Below are positions 26,079-34,510 of a DNA stretch of 64,000 nucleotides, in pieces; within the stretch, counting starts at the first letter, position 1; every line of letters starts with the position of its first letter. Both the position numbers and the translations under genes were made by a program. The notes beneath the pieces were generated by a model. It worked only from the letters and a program-made list of their open reading frames with translations, did no database searches and was not told where the DNA came from. Origin of the DNA: Salipiger thiooxidans (GTDB lineage: Bacteria; Pseudomonadota; Alphaproteobacteria; Rhodobacterales; Rhodobacteraceae); contig NZ_FNAV01000015.1 in the NCBI RefSeq assembly GCF_900102075.1, forward strand, positions 99,411-163,410, written 5' to 3'.

Positions 26079-27530
26079 TCAGAGCAGCCCCGCCGCGACA
26101 CCGCCAGCGACAATGAGAGCAATAAGGAGGATGCTGGCCAGACCGAACAGTCCGTTCCAGCGCAACCCGATGGTCAGGGGCCGTTCCCCCACGATGGAAG
26201 ACGCATAAACGACGGCTGTGATGGCGGGCCCCATGCAAATGATGCTGCTCCAGCCTCCAGCCAGCGCAAGGCCCAGAGCAAGCGGCGACAACCCATCCAC
26301 GCCGATGCGGTTGACCACTTCCGCCAGCAGCACCACCGAGATCATCGGATGCACCCCCAGCAGCCCGGTCAGGAATACCGTCATAATCAACAGCACAACG
26401 GTCAGCACAGGCCGCGTTGCGATCCAGCCAAGATGGTCGGCAATCCATTCGACCGGAACGACCTCCAGCGCGACGAGGCCGATGAACCCCGCCGACGCGA
26501 TAACGCTCATTTCGGTCGCGAATCCCGGTGCCTGCGTCACGAACCGGCGCGACATGTCCGGAATGCTGCCGATGCCCTTTCGCAGACCCAGCCAGAGAAG
26601 CGCGTAAACCGGCACGATGGCGATCAGGACGGTCTGGAAACTGTATTCCGTCGCCCTGTCCAGTGCCACCACAGCGCCCCCGAGAATAAGGATATGACCG
26701 GCAACGATCACGACCGACCAATGCGCCCAGCCCGGCAAGTCCCCGGTCAGGGCCGCGACCCGACCGCGCGCCGACGGCGGGCGCCACCATTCCACCGTGT
26801 CGAACAGCCACCCGACAAGGAAAAGCACCCCGGCCAGCGCGATTCCGAAAGGCGCCAGATGCGCCCATTCAAGATCCGGAATCGTGAGAATCATCAGATT
26901 CAGGGCGACGCCGAACGGCGTCCAGAACGCGATCGAGGAAAACCCCCGCATACAGGCGCTTACCATCCTGCGCTTGCGGGCCTCGTACACCACATCGTCC
27001 ATTTCATGGCGATGGGCCTCCAAGCCTTTCATGATGACCTCAAGCATCACGCCCAGCCCGCCGAGGTTCAGAAGCACGCCGAACAGGTGGCCCCCCGCAC
27101 CCAGAGAGGCGTAGCGGCGGGTCGGCGGCTGCAACGTCAGGAACTCTCCGGCAACCTCTACAACCGGGTCCTGCGTGGCCGCGATGCGCAAGAAGGCGAC
27201 AGCCGTAAGCAGCGCTGACAGGAAAACGACACGCCCCGCCGCCTCGGCGAAAATGCGCGCTTCGATACCATCGGCCAGCGCCAGACCGGCAATCGCGAAC
27301 GAAAAGAAAAGCAGCACCCATCCGACGCGGGCAATGTTGCGGAACGCGATCACGAGATAGATGCCGAAAAACGGTACGATCGCAGCCGATACACCGCTGC
27401 CGGGAAAGACACCCTGCGCGATACCACCGCCAAGACAGATCATCAGACAGACAGCGGCAACCGGGTTGCGCACGGCGGACCGTTTCAGAACATCAATGGC
27501 CGACATCTGCACCCGCTTTTCCAAAGCCAT
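26079..27530 (-). CDS. Polytopic inner-membrane protein, permease-like, family unknown
   Basis: A 483-residue protein with roughly 11-13 hydrophobic segments. I do not recognise the family. Conserved-looking stretches are LLGVHPMISVVLLAEVV and GWSSIICMGPAITAVVYAS, which sit like re-entrant or substrate loops of ion-transporter (IT) superfamily carriers, plus a long cytosolic loop after a QPPTRRYASLGAGGHLFG segment. By context, between carboxylate operons, it could be a secondary carboxylate transporter. ATG 27530 has AGAGG just upstream; ATG 27506 is an alternative. Confidence 0.7.
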   Translation of the reverse strand: MALEKRVQMSAIDVLKRSAVRNPVAAVCLMICLGGGIAQGVFPGSGVSAAIVPFFGIYLVIAFRNIARVGWVLLFFSFAIAGLALADGIEARIFAEAAGRVVFLSALLTAVAFLRIAATQDPVVEVAGEFLTLQPPTRRYASLGAGGHLFGVLLNLGGLGVMLEVIMKGLEAHRHEMDDVVYEARKRRMVSACMRGFSSIAFWTPFGVALNLMILTIPDLEWAHLAPFGIALAGVLFLVGWLFDTVEWWRPPSARGRVAALTGDLPGWAHWSVVIVAGHILILGGAVVALDRATEYSFQTVLIAIVPVYALLWLGLRKGIGSIPDMSRRFVTQAPGFATEMSVIASAGFIGLVALEVVPVEWIADHLGWIATRPVLTVVLLIMTVFLTGLLGVHPMISVVLLAEVVNRIGVDGLSPLALGLALAGGWSSIICMGPAITAVVYASSIVGERPLTIGLRWNGLFGLASILLIALIVAGGVAAGLL

Positions 27531-27840
27531 ATGGCCTCTCTGCAAGGCCGCGCCAGATCCGGCCGCGCCCGACACGCCGGGCGGGCAGCGCTGTCGTCAG
27601 TTCCTGCCTCATCCCGTGCGGCGCGCAACGCGCCCCTGTCGCCGGCGCGGGACCGGCGAGAGCAACCGCCCGATAGCCCCGGTAGCGGGTCTTTGCGAAA
27701 AGAACGTCTGACGGATACGGTGTGGTACAATGCCTTGGCGAATTCGCGCCCTTGCCTTCCAGTCCATTCACGCCGAGACCTCCAGCCGCGCTCGCCCTTC
27801 TTGTCGCAGCTTTTCTGACACGCCCGGCGCCCGATCTCAA

Positions 27841-27866
27841 AGGGATTCAAATGAGGGATTCAAATG
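27841..27866. repeat. 13-bp tandem duplication
   Basis: AGGGATTCAAATG occurs twice head to tail, followed by a partial third AGGG. It lies in the divergent promoter region and could be replication slippage. Confidence 0.75.
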
Positions 27867-27923
27867 AGGGTTTGCACGCAGGCTGCCTCATCCCGGTGGC
27901 GATCACAACGCGATAGCCCAGTT

Positions 27924-27939
27924 CAACACATATGTGCAA
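27924..27939. promoter_or_regulatory. Candidate operator C (RCACATATRTGC family)
   Basis: CAACACATATGTGCAA contains the perfect CACATATGTG core and the ACACATATGTGC of site B. It lies about 71 bp upstream of the MmgE/PrpD start at 28010. Confidence 0.5.
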
Positions 27940-28009
27940 ACAGGTGGCCACCCGAATTGATAGCACCTCCCGACATGAGGCAAAGTACAGTACCAGAGAG
28001 GATCAGAAC

Positions 28010-29416
28010 ATGACCAATGATTTCACCCGCCGTCTGACGGGGTTCATCGCCGCGCGGCATCGGCTGGACGCGGCAAATGCCGAGGAGGCCGCGCTTTGCG
28101 TGGAGGATACGGTGGCTGTCATCTATGGCGGATGGCACGAGCCGGTGGTCCGCCGGCTGGCGGCACTTGACGGGGACGAAGCGGCGACACCCGCGGGCAC
28201 GGTCGGACAGGGCGGGGTCGAACGGGCCGGGTTCCTTAATGCCGTCGCCGGTCATGCGCTGGATTTCGACGATGTTCACACGCTCAGCGTCACGCATCCC
28301 AGTGTGGTCTTCGTGCCGGCGCTGATGGCGATGGCCGACGCGCGGCCCGAGACCGCCGACCGCATTGCCCCCGCGCTTGCGGTGGGAGCGGCCGTCAATG
28401 TCGCGCTGGGACAGGTTCTGGGCTTTGGCCACTACGACAAGGGCTGGCACGCCACATCGACGATCGGGGCAGTGGCCGCCGCGGCGGCGGTCGCGCATCA
28501 GCTCGACCTTGACGAAGACGCCATCGGTAACGCCCTGTCGCTGGCCGCGTCGCTGGCGGGCGGATTGCAGATAAATTTCGGGGCGATGGCCAAGCCGATC
28601 CAGGCCGGCAACGCCGCCCTTGTCGGACTGCGCGCCGCCCGTATGGCCGAGGCCGGCATTACCGGCGCCCCCGATATCTTTGCGCCGCGCGGTTTTTTCG
28701 ATCTTTATGCCGGCCCGGACGGGCTTGCGGGCGATCCCGCCGGGGTGGAGCCAAGGATCGATCTGGGCAGCGTGTCGCGCAAGCTTTATCCCTGCTGCTA
28801 TCTCACGCACAGGATGATCGCCGCGGGGCGGCACCTTTACGCCCAACGCGGCGGAGACGCGGTGCCCGAGGGCTCGGTGATCGAAATGACGGCGCCCAAG
28901 GGCGCTATGGTGCCCCTGCATGTCATGGATCCCAAGGATGGAATGGAAGCCAAGTTCTGCGCCGCCTATACCTTGTCGGCGGCCCTGCACCAGGGCCGGG
29001 TCGGGCTTGCGGATTTCGAGGACGACAGCCCTCACCGCCCCGAGATCCGCCGTCTCATGGACATGGTAACCATCGAAACCGAACCGGACGCGGGGCAGGA
29101 TCGCGTCGGTGTGGACCATGGGGCGGTCCATGTCCGCCTGCGTCACGGAAACGAAACCCTGGCCGAAACGTCGGTCGCGGCGCATCCCGGTTCGCCCTCG
29201 GACCCGGCGAGCCCTGCCGAGATCGGCGACAAGATTGCCGATTGTCTTGACAAATACCGCAGGGACGGGGGCACGCCGCCTGCTGTCGCGGTTTTCCGTC
29301 AGGATCTGCGCACACGGCTGCATCTGCCGCCGCTGCGCGATTCGACCGCCCCCGCCGGCAAGCCGGAACACGGCAGCTCCGCCGCCAACCATGCACCGTC
29401 AGAAAGGACCGCCTGA
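28010..29416 (+). CDS. MmgE/PrpD family protein
   Basis: A 468-residue member of the 2-methylcitrate dehydratase/cis-aconitate decarboxylase superfamily. Recognisable features are the helical N-terminal domain with GHALDFDDVHTLSVTHPS (about 80-97), GFGHYDKGWHATSTIG near 142-157, and KLYPCCYLTHR in the C-terminal lid. The family performs dehydration, decarboxylation or epimerisation of polycarboxylates, and many members have no known substrate. Start ATG 28010 follows GAGAGGATC. It touches the next ACAD gene as TGATG. With two ACADs it forms a three-gene operon preceded by operator C. Confidence 0.85.
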   Translation: MTNDFTRRLTGFIAARHRLDAANAEEAALCVEDTVAVIYGGWHEPVVRRLAALDGDEAATPAGTVGQGGVERAGFLNAVAGHALDFDDVHTLSVTHPSVVFVPALMAMADARPETADRIAPALAVGAAVNVALGQVLGFGHYDKGWHATSTIGAVAAAAAVAHQLDLDEDAIGNALSLAASLAGGLQINFGAMAKPIQAGNAALVGLRAARMAEAGITGAPDIFAPRGFFDLYAGPDGLAGDPAGVEPRIDLGSVSRKLYPCCYLTHRMIAAGRHLYAQRGGDAVPEGSVIEMTAPKGAMVPLHVMDPKDGMEAKFCAAYTLSAALHQGRVGLADFEDDSPHRPEIRRLMDMVTIETEPDAGQDRVGVDHGAVHVRLRHGNETLAETSVAAHPGSPSDPASPAEIGDKIADCLDKYRRDGGTPPAVAVFRQDLRTRLHLPPLRDSTAPAGKPEHGSSAANHAPSERTA

Positions 29417-30474
29417 TGGAATCGATGATCCATGACATGGCCGAGCGGTTGTTCCGCGACCACATCGGCCACGGCCTGCGCGAGGGCGCCGCTGCCGGGC
29501 AATGCCCCGAGGCGCTCTGGACGCGGATCGAGGAGGCCGGGTTGCCCATGGCGCTGGTGCCCGAAGAGGCCGGCGGTTTCGGCGTGCCCGCCGCCGAGGC
29601 GCTGGGGCTGGTGCGCATCGCCGGGGCGCATGGCCTGCCGCTGCCACTGGCCGAAACCCTGATCGCGAACGCGGTGCTGGCGCGCGCGGGGCTCACGCTG
29701 CCCGGCGGCAGACTGACCATCGCCGAGGGTGCTGCGCTGCGGCTGGACCGGCGCGGGGCTGCCATCCATGCAAGCGGGCCGCTGACATTGGTGCCTTTTG
29801 CCCGCTGGGCGGACCGGATCGTGACCATCGCCGCGCTGGACGGCGTCGATCATGTTCTGTCCCTGCCGGTCAAGGATCTGACAGTCACCCCGGCGCAGGA
29901 TCTCGCCGGGATGCCGCGCGACGATGCCGGGGTCGACCTTGCGCTGACCGATGCCGATGCCGCCCCCCTGCCGCGGTCGCTTGGCGGAATGCGCGGGCTG
30001 GGGGCGCTTGCCCGCAGTCTGGCCACCGCCGGCGCGATGGAGACCATCCTGTCGATGACTGTCGAATATGCCAACGACCGGGTCCAGTTCGGACGGCCGA
30101 TCGGCAAGTTTCAGGCGATCCAACACTACCTCGCGACGATGGCCGGAGAAACCGCCGCGTCGCGCGCCGCCGCCGAAATGGCGGCCGACAGCTACGATAC
30201 ACCCGCCTTTGCGCTGACCGTTGCCGCCGCCAAGAGCCGCTCCGGGGAAGCCGCGGAAACAGTCGGTGCGCTGGCCCATCAGGTTCACGGGGCCATCGGC
30301 TATACCCAGGAACACGCGCTGCACCATTTCACCAAACGGATCTGGAGCTGGCGCGACGAGTTCGGCACCGAGCTGGACTGGACAAGGGAGCTGGGGCGGG
30401 CCGCCCTGTCGAGCCCCCGCGACACGTTCTGGCATTTCATCACCGACAGCACTGCACAAGGCATCCCGGCATGA
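29416..30474 (+). CDS. Acyl-CoA dehydrogenase-like, short partner subunit (FadE beta-type)
   Basis: A 352-residue divergent ACAD. It keeps the C-terminal FAD/dimer region (NDRVQFGRPIGKFQAIQHYL, VHGAIGYTQEHALHH) but lacks the EPGAGSD loop and any Glu at the helix-G or EGT positions, ending with WSWRDEFGTELDW. This is the pattern of the non-catalytic partner in heterotetrameric alpha2beta2 ACADs such as ChsE-type enzymes. It is coupled by ATGA to the catalytic-type ACAD at 30471. Confidence 0.85.
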   Translation: MESMIHDMAERLFRDHIGHGLREGAAAGQCPEALWTRIEEAGLPMALVPEEAGGFGVPAAEALGLVRIAGAHGLPLPLAETLIANAVLARAGLTLPGGRLTIAEGAALRLDRRGAAIHASGPLTLVPFARWADRIVTIAALDGVDHVLSLPVKDLTVTPAQDLAGMPRDDAGVDLALTDADAAPLPRSLGGMRGLGALARSLATAGAMETILSMTVEYANDRVQFGRPIGKFQAIQHYLATMAGETAASRAAAEMAADSYDTPAFALTVAAAKSRSGEAAETVGALAHQVHGAIGYTQEHALHHFTKRIWSWRDEFGTELDWTRELGRAALSSPRDTFWHFITDSTAQGIPA

Positions 30475-31619
30475 CCCTTACCGCATTTCCCCCGCCCCCG
30501 CCCGGCGCCGATTACGACGATCTGCGCCAAGAGGTCCGCGCGTTTCTGGCCGAGGAACTGGCCGGTTTCCCGCCCGAAAAGCGCGCGGAATCGTGGAACG
30601 GGTTCAGTCGCGCGTTTTCGCGCAAGCTGGCGCAGCGCGGCTGGGTCGGCATGACGTTCCCCAGGGAATACGGCGGGCACGCGCGCAGCGCGCTGGAACG
30701 GTATGTCGTGTCCGAAGAACTGCTGGCCGCCGGCGCGCCGGTGATCTCGCACTGGATCGCCGATCGTCAGAGCGGCCCGCTCATTCTGGCCAAGGGAACC
30801 GAGGAACAGAAACGCGCGATCGTGCCGCGCATCGCCGCGGGCGAGCTGTGTTTCTGCATCGGGATGAGCGAGCCCGATTCCGGCTCGGACCTTGCTGCAA
30901 CGCGCACCGTCGCCACCGAGGTCGAAGGCGGTTTCCGTGTCAACGGCACCAAGGTCTGGACGACCTATGCGCATGTGGCCGACTACATGATCCTGTTCTG
31001 CCGAACCGGCAAGAGCGACGACCGCCACGGCGGGATGAGCCAGTTCCTCATTGATCTCAAGGCCACCGAAAACATCCAGATCAGCCCGATCATCGACCTG
31101 GGCGGCGAACATCATTTCAACCAGGTCATCTTCGACGACACGTTCCTGCCATCCGACGCGCTGCTGGGCGAAAAGGGCGAGGGCTGGTCGCAGGTCATGA
31201 GCGAACTGGCCTTCGAACGCAGCGGGCCGGAACGGTTCCTGTCGTCCTTCGCCCTGATCGAGGAACTGATCCGGGTGCTGCGCCAGGACGCCACCGAGGC
31301 CCAGCAGGCCGAGATCGGCCGCCTGTCCGCGCATCTGATGGTGCTGCGGCAAATGTCGCGCTCGGTGGCCGGCATGCTGAACGAGGGCAAAAACCCCGCG
31401 CTTCAGGCCGCCATCGTCAAGGATCTCGGCGCGCTCTATGAACAGGATATCCCGCGTCTGGCGCGCAGCCTCGTATCCCGCCCGGCGGTGCCCGGAGGGC
31501 GCGACAGCTATGCGGCGGTGCTGGCTTATACCGAACTTGCGGTGCCGTCTTTCTCGCTTCGGGGGGGCACCCGCGAGATTCTGCGCGGCATCATCGCACG
31601 CGGACTGGGCTTGCGGTGA
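30471..31619 (+). CDS. Acyl-CoA dehydrogenase, catalytic-type subunit of a heteromeric pair
   Basis: A 382-residue ACAD with intact GMSEPDSGSD loop and SLRGGTREILRGIIARGLGLR at the C-terminus. Helix G carries LAFERSGPER, whose first Glu-Arg is the candidate base, since the EGT Glu is replaced. The Pro-rich start (MTLTAFPPPPPGADYD) is unusual. ATG 30471 overlaps the stop of the partner gene; a much longer open frame here is the antisense-like shadow of the partner gene and not an N-terminal extension. Confidence 0.87.
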   Translation: MTLTAFPPPPPGADYDDLRQEVRAFLAEELAGFPPEKRAESWNGFSRAFSRKLAQRGWVGMTFPREYGGHARSALERYVVSEELLAAGAPVISHWIADRQSGPLILAKGTEEQKRAIVPRIAAGELCFCIGMSEPDSGSDLAATRTVATEVEGGFRVNGTKVWTTYAHVADYMILFCRTGKSDDRHGGMSQFLIDLKATENIQISPIIDLGGEHHFNQVIFDDTFLPSDALLGEKGEGWSQVMSELAFERSGPERFLSSFALIEELIRVLRQDATEAQQAEIGRLSAHLMVLRQMSRSVAGMLNEGKNPALQAAIVKDLGALYEQDIPRLARSLVSRPAVPGGRDSYAAVLAYTELAVPSFSLRGGTREILRGIIARGLGLR

Positions 31620-31648
31620 CGGGGGCGACCTGCAGGATCGGCGCGCGC

Positions 31649-32473
31649 CTAATTCAGGGCCGTTCCGGTCCCGCCCGGACGATAGCCTAGCGCCAGCGAA
31701 AGCTGTTCGGCGCTCGCTTTGGCCGCTGTCACGCACAGTTTCCGGTTCCGGGCGGCGCGTTCCAGGGGCGCGCCGATCACCAGCGCCCCTGCCAGGTTCC
31801 CATCGGCGCGAAACACGGGCACACCGAAGCCCGCGGCATCGACATGCGCCGTGCCGACCGTTCTGGCGTACCCGGTTTTGCGGATTTCCGATATCATGCG
31901 CCGCAATGCGTTTTCGTCGGTGATCGAATTGCCGGTAAGCGGCGTCAGTTCGGTCCGCGCGAAATACGCGTCAAGCTCGTCGGGGGTGTCGTAGGCCAGC
32001 ATGACAAGCCCCGATGCCGAACAGAACAGGGGCCGGTCGGCCCCCGTCTGGGCAACGTACCGCACCGGCTGCGGGCTTTCGATGACCGACGAATAGACGA
32101 CGCGATCACCATCGCGAACCGCAAAAAGAACCGTCTCGCCGGTCTGTTTCACAAGGTCGCTCATCACCCCGCGCAGGACCGACGCGAACGGGTGCTTTGT
32201 CAGAATGGTCTGCGCGAACTGGAAAATTCTCGGGCCGAGAAAATACGCGTCGTTCTCGCGCATCAGGTAACCCTTTTCGGTGAGAGGGCGCAGCAGCACC
32301 AGCAAACTGCTCTTGGGGCAATCCAACGCGCTGCTGAGCTCGGACAGGGACATGCGCCGGTCGCTTTGCGCCACCACATCGAAAAGCGCCAGGATGCGGT
32401 TCAGCGATCGCGGCCCTTCCGACGTGCGCCCGGCAGGTTCGATTCCGTCAGATTGCGCGGTTGTCATGGTCAT
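31649..32473 (-). CDS. IclR-family transcriptional regulator
   Basis: A 274-residue regulator: winged HTH at about 22-80 (RRMSLSELSSALDCPKSSLLVLL) and an effector domain from about 95, with DRPLFCSASGLVMLAYDT and HVDAAGFGVPVFRADG typical of the family. The start ATG 32473 has CTGGAG spaced 3-5 bp upstream. It is central to the island, between operators C (27931) and D (33272), and is a candidate for binding RCACATATRTGC; which of the two IclR proteins does so cannot be told from sequence. Its gene follows the degenerate MaoC gene and converges on the 30471 ACAD. Confidence 0.88.
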   Translation of the reverse strand: MTMTTAQSDGIEPAGRTSEGPRSLNRILALFDVVAQSDRRMSLSELSSALDCPKSSLLVLLRPLTEKGYLMRENDAYFLGPRIFQFAQTILTKHPFASVLRGVMSDLVKQTGETVLFAVRDGDRVVYSSVIESPQPVRYVAQTGADRPLFCSASGLVMLAYDTPDELDAYFARTELTPLTGNSITDENALRRMISEIRKTGYARTVGTAHVDAAGFGVPVFRADGNLAGALVIGAPLERAARNRKLCVTAAKASAEQLSLALGYRPGGTGTALN

Positions 32474-32575
32474 CGTCTCCAGTTTCGCGATGCGACCGGG
32501 TATTGGCAAAACCGAAGCGGCAGTCCAGCCATATTCGGACCGGACCGGGCCCTCCACAGCGCGTCTGAAACGGGT

Positions 32576-33058
32576 CTATGCCTCTCCCGGCTCCTTGTCC
32601 GTCGTGCGTGCCTTGATCATCCGCAGGGGTGTGTATTCCAGCACCTGCTCGCCAGTTTGCTTGAAGATCTTGTTCCGGGTCCGGACCAGGCCGCGGTTCG
32701 GCCGGCTTTTCGAGCGGCGCGATTCCGTCACCTCGACTTCGCAATGGATCGTGTCGCCCGCGAACGTGGGTCCCAGAACCTTGAGTTCCATTTCCAGAAA
32801 GGCAAAGCCCGTGTGCTGCATCGTGGACTGTGTCAGCAGACCCTCCATGAGGGTGTAGACCAGCGCGCCGGGGGCGGCAAAGCCCGCGATGTTGGATTCC
32901 TTTTCGCGAAACTCGCTGTTGATGAACAACACCTCAAGCATGCCGGTGACGCTGACGAAATTCGTGATGTCTGTTTCGGTCACGGTGCGACCGATGGTCC
33001 GGAACCTGCGCCCCACCGGCAAATCTTCGTAACAAAATCCAAGGCCCACAGTTTCCAT
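32576..33058 (-). CDS. MaoC-like hotdog protein lacking both catalytic residues
   Basis: A 160-residue hotdog protein with the usual MaoC opening (FCYEDLPVGRRF, TVTETDITNF). At the hydratase motif it reads VTGMLEVLFIN, so Asp is Met40 and His is Phe45, and the AHG motif is APGAL. It cannot be a standard (R)-hydratase and may be a structural partner or act on a different thioester. ATG 33058 has GAGGGAAC upstream. It is transcribed away from the ACAD operon at 33382, sharing the promoter region with operator D, and is followed by IclR. Confidence 0.82.
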   Translation of the reverse strand: METVGLGFCYEDLPVGRRFRTIGRTVTETDITNFVSVTGMLEVLFINSEFREKESNIAGFAAPGALVYTLMEGLLTQSTMQHTGFAFLEMELKVLGPTFAGDTIHCEVEVTESRRSKSRPNRGLVRTRNKIFKQTGEQVLEYTPLRMIKARTTDKEPGEA

Positions 33059-33381
33059 GCCGTTCGTTCCCTCGTTAGGTCCAGTCTTCTGCGAAGGCTC
33101 GGCCGCGCCGGCCCCACAACCGGGAGATTTCCCGTTCTCGGCAGGGTAGAGTGCAAGCGCCAGACCAATCAATCGAAGCGACCGTTTTTGCGGGTCCGGG
33201 ATGAATCAAGCACATTCATGATGAATTCGGCCTGTCGGTCGGTTTCGCCGTTCTCAACGCGACATTGCACATATGTGCTTTTGCACAACCGCCGGCGGTT
33301 AGCGTTTGGTCGGGCGCGGCCGCCAACCTACGGTCTGCCAACAATCGTTCGGCATCCACAATCGCAAGGAGGTACTCTGGC
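33059..33381. other. 323-bp divergent promoter region
   Basis: This lies between the MaoC-like/IclR unit (minus) and the large ACAD-TRAP-aldolase operon (plus). No gene is seen. It carries operator D at 33267-33278 and a strong ribosome site (AAGGAGG) just before 33382. Confidence 0.5.
33267..33278. promoter_or_regulatory. Candidate operator D (RCACATATRTGC family)
   Basis: A perfect 12-bp palindrome, GCACATATGTGC, about 104 bp upstream of the ACAD start at 33382 and 209 bp upstream of the MaoC-like start at 33058. It is the most symmetric copy of the family. Confidence 0.55.
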
Positions 33382-34494
33382 ATGAATTTCGGCTTTTCCG
33401 AGGAGCAGGATACCATACGCGAAACCCTGGCCCGGATGCTTGGTGATCACGCGACCCTGGAGGTCGCGCACACCCGGCTCGACAGCGGAGAAGGGTTCGA
33501 TACGGCCACCTGGTCCGCACTGGCCGAAGGCGGCTGGCTTGGCCTTGCCATGTCGGAAGCACATGGCGGCTCGGGGATGGGTGCGGTGGAACTGGCCATC
33601 CTCGCCGAGGAGGTCGGGCGCTGTATGGCCGCCGTACCTTGCCTCCCGGTCCTGTGCATGGCGGTTCCGGCGCTTCAGTCCGCCGGGACGGAAGACCAGC
33701 GCAGATCGCTTCTGCCCGGCATCGCCGAGGGCCGCACGATCATCGCCATGGCGCTTGCCGAGGGCGGGGGTCTGGCACCGGACACCGTATCGGCAAAAGT
33801 GGCGCAGGGCCGTCTTTCGGGACAAAAATCGCCGGTCACCTTTGGCGCCGAGGCGACCCACGCACTTGTCGCCGCAACCGATGAAGAGGACACGCCGCGT
33901 CTTTATCTTGCGGATCTCACCGCGTCGGGTGTGACGACCAGTGCGCTTGACCCGATCGACCGCACACGCCCGACGGCCGAGATCGTCTTCGACAACGCGC
34001 CGGTCGAATTGCTGCCCGGCTCGGATCCCGCGGCGATCTATCGCCTTCTGAGCGGCGCCGCGGTGCTGGCCGCCTTCGAACAGATCGGCCTTGCCGGGCG
34101 CGCCCTTGCCCTGACCACCGCCTATGCCGGCGAGCGGCACGCTTTCGGGCGTCCGATCGGCGGCTTTCAGGCGGTCAAGCATCGGCTCGCCGACATGTTC
34201 GCCAAGATCGAGCTGGCGCGGTCCAACGCCTTCTTCGGTGCCTGGGCGCTGGCGAGCGGCGACAGTCGACTGCCCGAAGCCGCCGCCGTCGCGCGCCTGT
34301 CGGCGCTTGATGCGGTGCAATTCGTCACCGAGGAATCGATCCAGCTGCACGGCGGTATCGGGTTCACATGGGCCGCCGACCCGCATCTGTTTCTGCGGCG
34401 TGGCTGGCAGTTGAAGGCAGAACTTGGCCCGGCCGTTCTGTGGCGCGAACGGCTGATTGACAATCTGGCCGACGCCCCATGGGCCGCAAGCTGA
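33382..34494 (+). CDS. Acyl-CoA dehydrogenase-like, short partner subunit
   Basis: A 370-residue divergent ACAD. The C-terminal part is typical (GERHAFGRPIGGFQAVKHRL, LHGGIGFTWAADPH), but the EPGAGSD loop reads LAEGGGLAPDT and no catalytic Glu is seen at either position. It is the likely non-catalytic half of a heteromer with the ACAD at 34511, 16 bp downstream. Start ATG 33382 is fixed by AAGGAGG; the open frame extends upstream through the operator region without homology. Confidence 0.86.
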   Translation: MNFGFSEEQDTIRETLARMLGDHATLEVAHTRLDSGEGFDTATWSALAEGGWLGLAMSEAHGGSGMGAVELAILAEEVGRCMAAVPCLPVLCMAVPALQSAGTEDQRRSLLPGIAEGRTIIAMALAEGGGLAPDTVSAKVAQGRLSGQKSPVTFGAEATHALVAATDEEDTPRLYLADLTASGVTTSALDPIDRTRPTAEIVFDNAPVELLPGSDPAAIYRLLSGAAVLAAFEQIGLAGRALALTTAYAGERHAFGRPIGGFQAVKHRLADMFAKIELARSNAFFGAWALASGDSRLPEAAAVARLSALDAVQFVTEESIQLHGGIGFTWAADPHLFLRRGWQLKAELGPAVLWRERLIDNLADAPWAAS

Positions 34495-34510
34495 CAGGGA
34501 AATCAGACAC

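Larger units (their letters stand above)
27531..28009. other. 479-bp divergent promoter region
   Basis: This lies between the minus-strand membrane protein and the plus-strand MmgE/PrpD gene. No convincing gene is present. It holds a 13-bp tandem duplication at 27841-27866 and operator C at 27924-27939, 71 bp before the PrpD-family start. Confidence 0.5.

Noticed and set aside
29502..30470. N-terminal extension of the ACAD at 30471 by about 320 codons
   Set aside because: This part is out of frame with the partner ACAD gene that occupies the same DNA, and its translation is Arg-rich without homology; ATG 30471 with an ATGA overlap is the natural start.
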